64,000 nt of DNA from UBA10364 sp905182675 (GCA_963933975.1 CAWVWE010000007.1:1-64000); one strand, 5' to 3'; positions 18,132 to 27,136 are shown, counted from the stretch's first letter. Numbers and translations: made by a program. The notes: a model not told the origin generated them from the letters alone.

Positions 18132-19076
18132 TTATTTATGAGTCAAAAAGGATTCCACATGGTTAAATATTCTATCCGATGCTCCCTGCTCAGGTGCTGG
18201 CTGAAAGTCTTTGCCTGTGATAGACTTGAATAATTCCTGATAACGTTTGCTTACCATCTCAACAAAGTCATCTGTCATTTCCGGAACCGCTTGTCCTTGT
18301 TTTCCCTGAAATCCCTTTTCCATAAGCCATTCACGTACAAACTCTTTACTCAATTGACGTTGGGTTTCTCCTTTGTCTTGTCGGTCTTGATAGCCATCAA
18401 GGTAAAAATATCGAGAACTGTCGGGGGTGTGTATTTCATCTATGAGTACAATTGTACCATTGGATAACTTACCAAACTCGTATTTGGTATCTACTAATAT
18501 TAAACCTCGATCATTAGCCATTTGTTGCCCACGCGCGAATAGAGCTTGCGTATGGCGCTCAAGTTCTATATAGTCTGATTCCGATACAATTCCTCTGGCA
18601 ATAATATCTTCTCTGGAGATGTCCTCGTCATGTTCGCCATGTGCAGCTTTCGTGGCGGGTGTTATTATTGGAACATGGAAAGCGTCGTTTTCTTTCATTC
18701 CTTCAGGAAGTGTTACACCACAAAGTTCTCTCAATCCACTATGGTATGTCCTGGCAGCATGGCCAGCTAAATAGCCACGTATGACCATCTCTACTTGAAA
18801 AGGTTCTGCACGATGTCCCACGGTCACTTGAGGATCCGGAGAAGCCAATCTCCAATTAGGTACAATATCTGAAGTCGCGATTAAAAAGTGCTCGGCTATT
18901 TGATTTAATACTTGTCCTTTTCCGGGAATAGGCCTTGGAAGAACAACATCGAATGCTGATATTCTATCAGAAGCAACCATCACGAGTTGGTCTTGTGCTA
19001 TGGTATAAACGTCGCGAACCTTTCCACGGTAAAAATTAGTCTGACCAGTAAAACTGTATTCCGGCTGCTGGTTCAT
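18132..19076 (-). CDS. purC: Phosphoribosylaminoimidazole-succinocarboxamide synthase
   Basis: A 314-residue SAICAR synthetase, the purine-pathway enzyme joining CAIR and aspartate with ATP. Signatures are FYRGKVRDVY near the N terminus, ASDRISAFDVVLP, and LILVDTKYEFG and VLIDEIHTPDSSRY further on. It is the longer SAICAR synthetase type. It begins 3 bases after the phoH stop, so they form an operon. purL is elsewhere in the window. Confidence 0.97.
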   Translation of the reverse strand: MNQQPEYSFTGQTNFYRGKVRDVYTIAQDQLVMVASDRISAFDVVLPRPIPGKGQVLNQIAEHFLIATSDIVPNWRLASPDPQVTVGHRAEPFQVEMVIRGYLAGHAARTYHSGLRELCGVTLPEGMKENDAFHVPIITPATKAAHGEHDEDISREDIIARGIVSESDYIELERHTQALFARGQQMANDRGLILVDTKYEFGKLSNGTIVLIDEIHTPDSSRYFYLDGYQDRQDKGETQRQLSKEFVREWLMEKGFQGKQGQAVPEMTDDFVEMVSKRYQELFKSITGKDFQPAPEQGASDRIFNHVESFLTHK

Positions 19077-19079
19077 GAT

Positions 19080-20024
19080 TTAATCGTTTTGCTCGTAAGC
19101 GTTAATGATTTTCTTAACTAATGGATGCCTTAGAACATCTCTTCCATCAAGTTCTACAATTCCTATGCCTTTAATGTCTTTCAGCTTAACTAGCACTTCC
19201 TTCAATCCACTTTTTTGATGTTTAGGTAAATCTATTTGGGTAGGATCTCCGGTAATAATGAAACGCGAATTTTCTCCCATTCGGGTTAAAAACATCTTCA
19301 TTTGTGAGGTCGTCGTATTTTGACTTTCATCCAAAATAACATAAGCATCGTCCAATGTCCGACCTCTCATAAAAGCCAGTGGTGCAATTTCGATGGTTTT
19401 GTTTTCTAAATAAAAGTCAAGCTTCTCCTTTGGAATCATATCTCTCAAAGCGTCGTATAACGGCTGCAAGTAGGGGTCTAGCTTTTCTTTGAGGTCGCCA
19501 GGCAAGAATCCGAGATTTTCTCCAGCTTCTACTGCTGGACGTGTCATTACTATTCTGCGTATTTCTCTGTTCTTTAACGCATTTACAGCTAGTGCTACTG
19601 CGGTATATGTTTTGCCTGTTCCAGCAGGACCCACAGCAAATACAAGGTCATTCTCTGACGAAACTTCAACTAATTTTTGTTGATTGACTGTTTTGGCCTT
19701 GATGATACGTCCCGCATGCCCGTGAAGAATCACTTCATCTTTGAGCATCGTGTTTCTAGACCTTAAGGTTTCGCGTGATTCGATAATTTCATCTAAGACT
19801 CTTTGATCAAGAGTTTTGTGCGCGCGAACGTATGCGACAACGGCCTCGAGCTTGTCTTCAAACTCTTCGATCACGTCTTCAGGACCTTCGACCTTTATTT
19901 CGTGGCCTCGAGCAACTATTTTCAACTCAGAAAAGTACGCGCCTATTTGTTTCAAATAGGTGTTGTTAGGGCCATAAAGTTGAGCTGGATCGGCTCCGGT
20001 CAGTTTAAAAACTCGATGTGTCAA
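19080..20024 (-). CDS. phoH: PhoH family ATPase
   Basis: A 314-residue PhoH/YbeZ-type P-loop ATPase, thought to act in RNA metabolism or ribosome maturation. Walker A is GPAGTGKT at 132-139 and Walker B is YVILDESQN. A degenerate KH-like N-terminal domain precedes it. The start is a TTG at 20024: the codon just before it is TAA in frame, and no ATG occurs before conserved sequence (LKIVARG at about 34-40), so the TTG is compelled. First gene of the phoH-purC unit. Confidence 0.93.
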   Translation of the reverse strand: MTHRVFKLTGADPAQLYGPNNTYLKQIGAYFSELKIVARGHEIKVEGPEDVIEEFEDKLEAVVAYVRAHKTLDQRVLDEIIESRETLRSRNTMLKDEVILHGHAGRIIKAKTVNQQKLVEVSSENDLVFAVGPAGTGKTYTAVALAVNALKNREIRRIVMTRPAVEAGENLGFLPGDLKEKLDPYLQPLYDALRDMIPKEKLDFYLENKTIEIAPLAFMRGRTLDDAYVILDESQNTTTSQMKMFLTRMGENSRFIITGDPTQIDLPKHQKSGLKEVLVKLKDIKGIGIVELDGRDVLRHPLVKKIINAYEQND

Positions 20025-20066
20025 TTACTGCTTGGTTGAGTACTATAATTCAAGGCGGAATTGCCT

Positions 20067-20074
20067 TACTTTTG
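20067..20074 (+). promoter_or_regulatory. Candidate -7 box upstream of the SAM-hydrolase-like gene and gldFG
   Basis: TACTTTTG fits TAnnTTTG and lies 49 bases before the ATG at 20124, in the 99-base region divergent from phoH. The nearest TTG is 28 bases upstream, too far for the usual spacing. Confidence 0.4.
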
Positions 20075-20123
20075 ACAAAGTAACTACATTTTCATCAATA
20101 CACAACGCAGCGATAGCTGATCT

Positions 20124-20912
20124 ATGACTGTCATCACGTTTACATCTGATTTTGGACTCCGAGATACGACTGTTGCTCGTGTCAAAGCCCGCTTTATGCG
20201 CAGGGTTAAGGATCTGTTGATGGTGGACGTTTCTCATTTGGTGGAGCCCCACAATATCACAGAAGCGGCTTTCATGCTTCGTCGGGTATATCAAGACTTT
20301 CCTCCCGGTACGATCCACTGTGTCTTTGTGGGTGCTGGTCCACAAGAAAACAAGGAGTATATATGCCTGAAGGCCAATGGTCATTTTTTTATAGGTGTTA
20401 ATAATGGCATTTTACCAAGTGTGTTGAATGGCGCAAAAATAACGGGCGCTCGTGTTTTAGATATTCGTGGTGTTGATACTACGGATGAAAAAGACTTATT
20501 TGCAGCAGCAGCGGGTCATCTATCCGTGCAGGGAAAGATTGAAGTTTTAGGACCTCCGCTAAAGAGTGTGAAAAGGATAAAGGAGAATGCTCCGGCCATC
20601 TCCGACTATGCAGTACGCGGCCACGTGATTTATATTGATCATTTTGGCACCTGCGTCACAAACATTTCAAAAGAACTCTTTAACGGCCAGCTAAAGGGTA
20701 GACGCGCATCAGTAGAGGTTGCGAGAAACAGAAGTATCAAAACTATTTTTGATCGTATCGCTGAGGTTCCTCAGGGAGATATAGCTGCTCTATGGGACCA
20801 ACACGGTATGCTTTGTATAGCGGTAGGGAAAAGTGGAGGCGATCATATCAAAGGCAGCAACGAACTTTTAGGAATGAAAATTCACGATTGGGTGAGAATT
20901 GATTTTGTATGA
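20124..20912 (+). CDS. SAM hydrolase/hydroxide adenosyltransferase family (DUF62) protein, probably catalytically altered
   Basis: A 262-residue protein of the family that hydrolyses S-adenosylmethionine to adenosine and methionine. Family features are FTSDFG at the N terminus, GVNNGIL at about 91-97 and DHFGTCVTNI in the C-terminal half. The usual DPGVG segment reads VGAGPQEN here, and the usual HGRDIFAPAA reads DEKDLFAAAA, so the Asp-Arg-His triad known from archaeal members does not appear to be kept (alignment by eye). The following monooxygenase-like gene overlaps its stop by 4 bases. It heads the transcript leading to gldFG. Confidence 0.8.
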   Translation: MTVITFTSDFGLRDTTVARVKARFMRRVKDLLMVDVSHLVEPHNITEAAFMLRRVYQDFPPGTIHCVFVGAGPQENKEYICLKANGHFFIGVNNGILPSVLNGAKITGARVLDIRGVDTTDEKDLFAAAAGHLSVQGKIEVLGPPLKSVKRIKENAPAISDYAVRGHVIYIDHFGTCVTNISKELFNGQLKGRRASVEVARNRSIKTIFDRIAEVPQGDIAALWDQHGMLCIAVGKSGGDHIKGSNELLGMKIHDWVRIDFV

Positions 20913-21199
20913 TCGTTAGAATCGTTAAACTATCCATTGATCCCAATTCAAAGGAAGGAGCCTCTTTTAGACGCCTATTTCTGGAGAGTAAAGAACACAT
21001 AGTGGGTCAAGCCGGCTGTCATAAAGTTGTTCTGTTGGAGGCGCAGACGCATTTCTTTACCCACAGCACTTGGGATTCTGAAGAGGCCTTAAATGACTAC
21101 AGAAAAAGCGATTTATTTGGAGTCGTTTGGCCGCAAACAAAGGCGCTATTTTACGACAAACCAGAGGCTTGGACATGCCTTGAGATAGAAGAAGCATAA
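20909..21199 (+). CDS. Antibiotic biosynthesis monooxygenase (ABM)-like small protein
   Basis: A 96-residue protein of the ferredoxin-like dimeric alpha/beta-barrel fold, a group including ABM quinol monooxygenases and heme-degrading enzymes. It has the pattern expected: strand MIVRIVKLSID, helix with GASFRRLFLESKEHI, GCHKVVLLEA, and STWDSEEALNDYRKSDLF. Specific activity cannot be judged. It starts inside the stop codon of the previous gene (ATGA) and is one base from the gldFG start. Confidence 0.75.
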   Translation: MIVRIVKLSIDPNSKEGASFRRLFLESKEHIVGQAGCHKVVLLEAQTHFFTHSTWDSEEALNDYRKSDLFGVVWPQTKALFYDKPEAWTCLEIEEA

Positions 21200-21200
21200 C

Positions 21201-23615
21201 ATGATTGCACAACTTCAAAAAGAATTAAAAGTATATTTCTCAGGTATTTTAGGATACTTGATCATAGGTATTTACCTACTCATTAATGGCCTGATGCTTT
21301 GGGTGTTTAATGGCCCATTCAATTTATTGGATGGAGGATATGCAACCTTGAGTAATTACTTTGGCCTTGCACCATGGGTATTTTTATTCCTGATACCTGC
21401 GGTTAGTATGCGTGTATTCAGCGACGAATTGAAATCAGGAATGATGGAATTGTTGATTGTTCGTCCTATTTCCACGCGTGAATTGGTTCTTGCTAAATTC
21501 CTAGGAACCCTCTCTGTGGTCGTTTTATCTATACTTCCTACGTTTATTTATTTGTGGAGCATGAGTGAATTAGGCTCACCCGTGGGTAATATTGATTGGG
21601 GAGCATCCATAGGTTCTTTTGTTGGATTGTTGGCCTTAGGGGGTGCGTATACGGCCATTGCTGTTTTCGCAAGTTCCTTAACGACGAATAACGTGGTCGC
21701 CTTCGTTTTAGGTGTTGTCTTTAATGCAGGTATTTATATAGGGTTTGAGGCGTTGGCTAATTTATACCAATTCTCGGGTTGGGAATTGGTGGTACGTAAC
21801 TTGGGTATTAATGAGCATTACATTTCCATGTCCCGAGGGGTTTTGGATGCACGTGATTTAGGTTATTTCATTGGCATAATTCTGTTGTTCTTAGGATTGA
21901 CCCAAGTTCTAGTTGCTCGCGGTAATCAGAAAAGACCACTCCGCAATGCGGCTGTTTTCATTCTCCCAGCACTGGCACTCCTGATATCTAGCTATCTCAT
22001 ACACTGGAGAATCGATTTGACGGAAGAGGGTCGCTACTCGCTGAGTGAAGGAACGGAAGGTTTATTGGATCAATTAGACGAGCCATTATTGGTAAAAATA
22101 TATTTAGAAGGTGAATTCCCTGCTGGATTTGAGCGACTAAAACTGGAGTCCAGATATATGCTCGAGGAATGGTCGGCTAGAAATGGAAATGTCTTTTTTG
22201 AGTTTATCAATCCCAATCAAGTGGAAAATGCCCAGGAATTTAAAAATCAATTAGCCACTAAGGGAATAAACGCCGTGCAGCTTCAGGTTTCTTCGAAAAA
22301 TGGTCAAAGTGTTCTCAATGTATTTCCTGCTGCAATTCTTAGCTACCGAGAGAAGGAAGAAGTGGCTATTCTTCTTGAAGACGTGATGGTCTTTGATCCC
22401 GCTGAACAGGTAAACGTCAGTATACAGCAGTTAGAATTCAACCTTGCACGGTCCTTAAGTGCACTCTTACAAGATGAAAAACCAAAGGTGGCCATGATTA
22501 CTGGCCACGGTGAGCTATCAGCTCTACAAACCGCAGGTATTGGAATGGCGTTAAGTGAGCATTACACGGTCGAAAGGTTTTCCACACAAACCTACAAGGC
22601 GCTACCTAACGGTGAGCCTGATATTGAAGACTTGATACGAAGGCTGAACACTTTCGAATTGGCTATAATCGCCAAACCTACCAAGGCTTTTAGTGAGCTA
22701 GATAAATATTTCCTAGACCAGTACGCTATGGGTGGTGGCCACCTCATGTGGTTTATTGATGGGGTTCATGCTGAGATGGATAGTTTGAGTTATGGTCCAG
22801 ATTTTTTAGCGTATCCAACCTATTTTGACCTGAATATCACCGACCTCCTGTTTAAATATGGCGTACGTGTAAATACAGATTTAATTCAAGATGTTCGCTG
22901 TGCTGGAATAAATGACCGAAGAAATGTTAATCCGTGGGTATATTTCCCGCTCTTTGGTGCCACTGATCATCCATCTGTAGCTAATTTAAATGCCATAAAA
23001 GGCGAGTTTTCCTCTTCTCTGGATACTTTAGAGGCTCCCGGTATTAAAAAAACGGCACTACTACAATCTTCTTCCAACGCAAAGAGAGTTCCTGCACCCC
23101 ATACGGTAAGTTTAGAAGCCCTATACAATCGTCCGGACCCAAGGAGCTTCAACCAGAGTGATCTTCTTTCTGGAATTTTACTTGAAGGTGTGTTCGAAAG
23201 CGCTTACGCCAACAGAATAGCTCCTAAAGCAGCGGGTGCTTCTCTTCCCCAGCTCAAACAAAGTAACCCTACTTCGATGGCGGTCTTTAGCGATGGTGAT
23301 TTAATCCGCAATCAGGTCAATCTTATTAATCCAGAGCTTCCAAGAGGCCAGCCTATGCCGTTGGGCTTTGATCAATACACTAATATTCAATACGGTAATG
23401 ATGACTTGGTTTTGAATATCGTTGACTATATGCTTGATGATAGAGGATTAATGGACACACGGACAAGAGATGTGAAACTACGCCTGTTGGACCAACAAAA
23501 AATATCGAGTAACGCAAGTTTCTGGAAGTTCTTAAACGTGGCATTCCCTGAGTTTCTATTGCTCTTAGCAGCTTTGCTGTTTAATTTGATAAGAAGAAAA
23601 AAATATGCACATTAA
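21201..23615 (+). CDS. gldFG: Fused GldF-GldG gliding-motility-associated ABC transporter protein
   Basis: One 804-residue frame combining two proteins usually encoded separately. Residues 1 to about 243 are GldF, an ABC-2 permease with six helices and the segment FSDELKSGMMELLIVRPIS. From about 246 comes GldG: a membrane helix, the hallmark DLTEEGRYSLSEGT at 272-285, an extracytoplasmic ABC-type uncharacterised domain, and a C-terminal helix (FPEFLLLLAALLFNLIRRKK). In gliding Bacteroidota GldA, GldF and GldG form a transporter whose cargo is unsettled. No gldA ATPase is in this window, and gliding itself cannot be inferred from this gene alone. The next gene overlaps by 11 bases. Confidence 0.9.
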   Translation: MIAQLQKELKVYFSGILGYLIIGIYLLINGLMLWVFNGPFNLLDGGYATLSNYFGLAPWVFLFLIPAVSMRVFSDELKSGMMELLIVRPISTRELVLAKFLGTLSVVVLSILPTFIYLWSMSELGSPVGNIDWGASIGSFVGLLALGGAYTAIAVFASSLTTNNVVAFVLGVVFNAGIYIGFEALANLYQFSGWELVVRNLGINEHYISMSRGVLDARDLGYFIGIILLFLGLTQVLVARGNQKRPLRNAAVFILPALALLISSYLIHWRIDLTEEGRYSLSEGTEGLLDQLDEPLLVKIYLEGEFPAGFERLKLESRYMLEEWSARNGNVFFEFINPNQVENAQEFKNQLATKGINAVQLQVSSKNGQSVLNVFPAAILSYREKEEVAILLEDVMVFDPAEQVNVSIQQLEFNLARSLSALLQDEKPKVAMITGHGELSALQTAGIGMALSEHYTVERFSTQTYKALPNGEPDIEDLIRRLNTFELAIIAKPTKAFSELDKYFLDQYAMGGGHLMWFIDGVHAEMDSLSYGPDFLAYPTYFDLNITDLLFKYGVRVNTDLIQDVRCAGINDRRNVNPWVYFPLFGATDHPSVANLNAIKGEFSSSLDTLEAPGIKKTALLQSSSNAKRVPAPHTVSLEALYNRPDPRSFNQSDLLSGILLEGVFESAYANRIAPKAAGASLPQLKQSNPTSMAVFSDGDLIRNQVNLINPELPRGQPMPLGFDQYTNIQYGNDDLVLNIVDYMLDDRGLMDTRTRDVKLRLLDQQKISSNASFWKFLNVAFPEFLLLLAALLFNLIRRKKYAH

Positions 23616-24639
23616 TAGCTCTCTCATTGTTCTTGTTACGGCTCTTTCCTTGATCGCCTGTTCCACACCAACGCAAAGTGATGGTATGGAAGAATTGAAA
23701 GCCCAATATGATTTTGCAGTTTCAGATACAGCCAGTATTACTAAAATCATTATCAGCGATAAAAAGCCTGCCACGGTAGTTCTTGAAAGAACTTCGTCTG
23801 GCTGGATCATTGGAGACGGAGCGCCTGTAAGAAAAGATGCGATAGAGGTTCTTCTGAAAACAGTCAGTCAAGTGACATTGAAAAATTTTGTCCGTAAAAG
23901 CGCTGTTCCACAGGTCAACCAGCGTATGGATGTATATGGTAAATGGGTGGAGGTCTACCAAGGAGAAACATTGGTCAAGAGTTATATTGTAGGAACAGAA
24001 ACTCCAGACATGTTAGGGACGTACTACAAAATGAATGGATCTGAGCTCCCGTTCGCGGTCTATCTCCAAGGATTTAATGGTTACCTCACTACCCGATTTT
24101 TTACCTCGGAGTCTCTATGGAGAGACCGTACCATTTATGGGTTAGCTCCGGATGAAATCAAGAGTATCGAAATGAGTGCAACAGCAAATGAAGGATCCTT
24201 TTGGAGAATCACGAGAACCACAGCTGATGCTAAAGCGCAATCCTCGGAGCGTGACGGGGCAAATTGGTCTCTAGAAGGGGAGAATCACCAGCCACTTGGA
24301 TTTAAGCGATCTCAAGACCTGTTTTCTGCGGTATCTAGTATCAGAACCCTTAAATATGAAGGAGCGATAATTGAGTCGGACAATATTTGGGCGAAAAAAG
24401 ACAGTATTTTCAGTTCGACGCCTGCCTTTACCTTTTGCGTGGTGAACGCAGAGGACGAAAAGCTCGTGACTAAAGGTTATTACAAAAAAGCCGACGGTAT
24501 ATTGATTGGCGAGGATGGCGTGGCGCACCAGTGGGACCCTGATCGCTTCTACGCGCAACTTCCGGATGGACGAATGGCATTGATTCAGCGCTATGGTTGG
24601 AGAAATGTCATGAAGACTCCGTGGGAATTTAACCAGTAA
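23605..24639 (+). CDS. Lipoprotein, DUF4340-like, downstream of gldFG
   Basis: A 344-residue predicted lipoprotein with lipobox LIAC (Cys 19). The mature part has a repeating beta pattern (ITKIIISDKKPATVVLERTS, VRKDAIEVLLKTVSQVTLKN), resembling DUF4340 proteins, which commonly accompany GldG-type ABC transporters. It overlaps the end of gldFG by 11 bases and is very likely co-translated, pointing to a part in the same membrane complex (inference). Confidence 0.75.
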   Translation: MHINSSLIVLVTALSLIACSTPTQSDGMEELKAQYDFAVSDTASITKIIISDKKPATVVLERTSSGWIIGDGAPVRKDAIEVLLKTVSQVTLKNFVRKSAVPQVNQRMDVYGKWVEVYQGETLVKSYIVGTETPDMLGTYYKMNGSELPFAVYLQGFNGYLTTRFFTSESLWRDRTIYGLAPDEIKSIEMSATANEGSFWRITRTTADAKAQSSERDGANWSLEGENHQPLGFKRSQDLFSAVSSIRTLKYEGAIIESDNIWAKKDSIFSSTPAFTFCVVNAEDEKLVTKGYYKKADGILIGEDGVAHQWDPDRFYAQLPDGRMALIQRYGWRNVMKTPWEFNQ

Positions 24640-24736
24640 AGTGCAGTTTATGGACCACTGCATCGCACAGTTGACTTATTAACACCTGTTTAAAAGTAAA
24701 TTGGTTTGAAAAAGACGGTCTAAACATGGACCCGAC

Positions 24737-24744
24737 TATATTTG
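24737..24744 (+). promoter_or_regulatory. Candidate -7 box for dnaN
   Basis: TATATTTG fits TAnnTTTG and lies 29 bases before the dnaN ATG. A TTTG at 24705-24708 is 28 bases further up, longer than the usual spacing, so the -33 element is not secure. Confidence 0.5.
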
Positions 24745-24773
24745 TTTTAATAGAGATTTAATCCACAGAAAGC

Positions 24774-25895
24774 ATGAAATTCATTGTATCCAGCTCTAAG
24801 CTTCTTAAGCAGTTGCAACTTATTGGAGGAATCATCCAAAGTAACAACACACTGCCTATTCTAGATAATTTTTTGTTCGAGCTAAAACAGGGTGAACTCT
24901 CTGTTAGTGCTTCTGATCTTGAAACTACGATGAGTGTAAACCTGGAGGTAGAAACCCAGGATGTGGGTTCTGCGGCGGTGCCAGCAAAGACCTTGTTAGA
25001 TACACTCAAGACCTTTCCTGAACAACCATTGACCTTTACATTCGATACATCGTCACATACTATTGAGTTGGCCTCTGATTACGGTAAGTACAGTCTTGCA
25101 TTCATCGATGGTGAGGAGTTTCCTAAATTCCCTGAATTAGAGGAATCTTCTAAAACAGTATTACCTGCTGAGGTTTTAGTAACAGCTATTGGTAAGACCT
25201 TATTCGCCACCGGAAACGATGAACTTCGCCCAGTGATGAGCGGTGTGTTTTTTCAATTTGACTCGAGCAGTCTAACCTTTGTGGCCACGGATGCACACAA
25301 GCTTGTGCGTTACCGCAGAACGGACTTGGGTGCAGGAGCCACCTCAGAGTTTATAATGCCTAAAAAGCCTTTAAATATGCTTCGTGGCTCATTGAGCTAT
25401 AACTCTTCTGAAGTAGAGGTGGTTTATAATACGACGAACGCTCAGTTTTCTTTTGACAATGTCGTTATGGTATGTCGATTGATTGATGGCAAGTACCCAA
25501 ACTATGAAGCTGTTATACCGCAAACCAACCCCAATGTGATGCTTATCGATAGAAGTGCTTTCTCTTCTTCCGTAAAACGTGTTTCAATCTTTTCAAACAA
25601 AACAACCCACCAGATTAGACTTCGTCTTGCTGGAGCGGAAATTTCGGTAAGTGCTGAAGATCCTGATTTCAGTAATAAGGCCCATGAGCGTATTGCTTGT
25701 GATTATCAAGGAGATGATATGGAAATTGGCTTTAACAGTAGGTTTTTGTTGGAAATGCTCGGAAATTTAGGGTCTGATAATGTACGCGTTGAAATGAGCG
25801 CTCCAAACCGCGCTGGGATATTGATTCCTGCCGATGGAACAGAGGATGGTGAAGACCTATTGATGCTGGTCATGCCTGTGATGTTAAATCACTAA
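24774..25895 (+). CDS. dnaN: DNA polymerase III beta subunit (sliding clamp)
   Basis: A 373-residue clamp that forms a dimeric ring around DNA and tethers polymerase III. The three clamp domains are recognisable, with MKFIVSSSKLLKQLQLIGGI at the N terminus, ATDAHKLVRYR in the middle domain and LMLVMPVM near the C-terminal peptide-binding pocket. dnaA is not next to it. Its TAA overlaps the TAG of the convergent gene by two bases. Confidence 0.97.
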   Translation: MKFIVSSSKLLKQLQLIGGIIQSNNTLPILDNFLFELKQGELSVSASDLETTMSVNLEVETQDVGSAAVPAKTLLDTLKTFPEQPLTFTFDTSSHTIELASDYGKYSLAFIDGEEFPKFPELEESSKTVLPAEVLVTAIGKTLFATGNDELRPVMSGVFFQFDSSSLTFVATDAHKLVRYRRTDLGAGATSEFIMPKKPLNMLRGSLSYNSSEVEVVYNTTNAQFSFDNVVMVCRLIDGKYPNYEAVIPQTNPNVMLIDRSAFSSSVKRVSIFSNKTTHQIRLRLAGAEISVSAEDPDFSNKAHERIACDYQGDDMEIGFNSRFLLEMLGNLGSDNVRVEMSAPNRAGILIPADGTEDGEDLLMLVMPVMLNH

Positions 25896-26755
25896 CGTTT
25901 AGGGTCTAGCGAGGTAGGAACCCTCGAATTTGTTGGAGCGATGTCTAAATTCCGTATCAACGGGTATGATTCTTCTATTTGCCATTTGCCTTTTGACCAG
26001 TATATCTTGTCGTAGGAAAAATCGGGTCCATAAGCAAACCATCTTTCTACAAGCTCCAATTTTGATGGAGCTAAATGATCGCAAATAATTCCTTTGTGTT
26101 TATTATCCCACCGCACCGCTGCAGATAAGGTACTGTTGTATCTAAACTGTATTCTATAAGGTCGTCTCGCGTAGCGTTCGTCTCCGTTGGAGCGTATATT
26201 GAATATTCTGGATCCAAAATGGCAACGTTCACTTCGACTCCCAAGTTCAATTCCATCTACGTATTTAGTGTGGTATGACGGTCCTGGCCTAAAGGCAAGC
26301 AGTGTATATACTTTTTGTCCCTTGTCCCTTGTGGTCAGTATGTCGTAGCAAATAGCGCCTACCCAATCACCGCCTTTTAACCATCTATAGGGTGCGTCAT
26401 CAGAACCAAAGTCATGGAGTACCAGCCTTTGGGAACCTTTCCATTGTTTGTTCCAAATAAAGCCGTGGAAATTGAAACTGCCCTCTGCGGTAGGCACTGC
26501 CCAAGTATACAAAGCGAAGGATTGGTCATCAGGAAGCTGAACGCTCAAATTGCTTACTTGAGTCAAAGTCTTGCCATAATTGGCTTCGATACTAATAAAG
26601 GACCATAAGCTGTCTGCAAAAACCTCGGAGAGTGAATCTGCCAACGCTATGTTGGATGGCAGCAAGTAGGATTGACCTAATTCTTGGAGTCTATTTTCAT
26701 CTACCTGAGCGTAAAGTGCGGAGAGTGAAATTATAAAAGCGAAGAGGGCGCGCAT
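25892..26755 (-). CDS. Exported protein of unknown function
   Basis: About 287 residues. The frame extends upstream to 26836 over the ferredoxin gene, but the ATG at 26755 begins a signal peptide (MRALFAFIISLSALYAQ) and avoids that overlap. The mature protein starts VDENRLQELGQSYLLPSN and contains WLKGGDWVGAICYDIL and several WxxG/Y-rich segments. I recognise no family. It begins 4 bases after the ferredoxin stop, so it is likely in the same transcript. Confidence 0.7.
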   Translation of the reverse strand: MRALFAFIISLSALYAQVDENRLQELGQSYLLPSNIALADSLSEVFADSLWSFISIEANYGKTLTQVSNLSVQLPDDQSFALYTWAVPTAEGSFNFHGFIWNKQWKGSQRLVLHDFGSDDAPYRWLKGGDWVGAICYDILTTRDKGQKVYTLLAFRPGPSYHTKYVDGIELGSRSERCHFGSRIFNIRSNGDERYARRPYRIQFRYNSTLSAAVRWDNKHKGIICDHLAPSKLELVERWFAYGPDFSYDKIYWSKGKWQIEESYPLIRNLDIAPTNSRVPTSLDPKR

Positions 26756-26759
26756 GGAA

Positions 26760-27113
26760 TTAGTCTTCCGAATGCATGAATTCTTTCTTCGCCATAAGTT
26801 GAACATCTGATTCAACGTGATCTTCATCTGGAACACAACAATCTACGGGACAAACTTCAGCACATTGAGGTACTTCATGAAATCCAATACATTCCGTACA
26901 CTTGTCCGTGACTATATAATAAACGTCGTAATCTACAGGTTCTTGGGCCTCATCGGCATCATATTCTTTGCCTCCAGGAGTAATTATTTTCCCAGAAACA
27001 TCAGTTCCGTCATTAAATCGCCACTCTAATGCGCCTTCATAAATAGCATTATTAGGACACTCTGGCTCGCAGGCTCCACAATTAATGCATTCGTCGGTGA
27101 TTTTAATAGCCAT
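26760..27113 (-). CDS. Ferredoxin with two [4Fe-4S] clusters
   Basis: A 117-residue ferredoxin. The first cluster motif uses Cys 9, 12, 15 and 19 (CINCGACEPECP); the second uses Cys 72, 75, 84 and 88 with a longer loop (CTECIGFHEVPQCAEVCP), the pattern of the Alvin-type 2[4Fe-4S] ferredoxins. About 45 residues of acidic sequence separate the halves. It is a soluble electron carrier whose partners are not shown. It is divergent from a LuxC-like acyl-CoA reductase, a pairing I recall as common in Flavobacteriia. Confidence 0.93.
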   Translation of the reverse strand: MAIKITDECINCGACEPECPNNAIYEGALEWRFNDGTDVSGKIITPGGKEYDADEAQEPVDYDVYYIVTDKCTECIGFHEVPQCAEVCPVDCCVPDEDHVESDVQLMAKKEFMHSED

Positions 27114-27128
27114 ATACCTTGGTTACTT

Positions 27129-27136
27129 TAGCTTTG
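27129..27136 (+). promoter_or_regulatory. Candidate -7 box for the acyl-CoA reductase gene
   Basis: TAGCTTTG fits TAnnTTTG, 25 bases before the ATG at 27162. The transcript start would fall close to that of the divergent ferredoxin promoter. No clear -33 TTG. Confidence 0.4.

Noticed and set aside
20052..20067. AAGGC/GCCTT hairpin in the phoH divergent region
   Set aside because: Only 5 bp, with no T run and overlapping a more likely promoter box.
24640..24773. Possible replication origin upstream of dnaN
   Set aside because: There is no dnaA, no cluster of DnaA-box-like repeats and no AT-rich iterons in the 134 bases; only a plausible dnaN promoter is visible.
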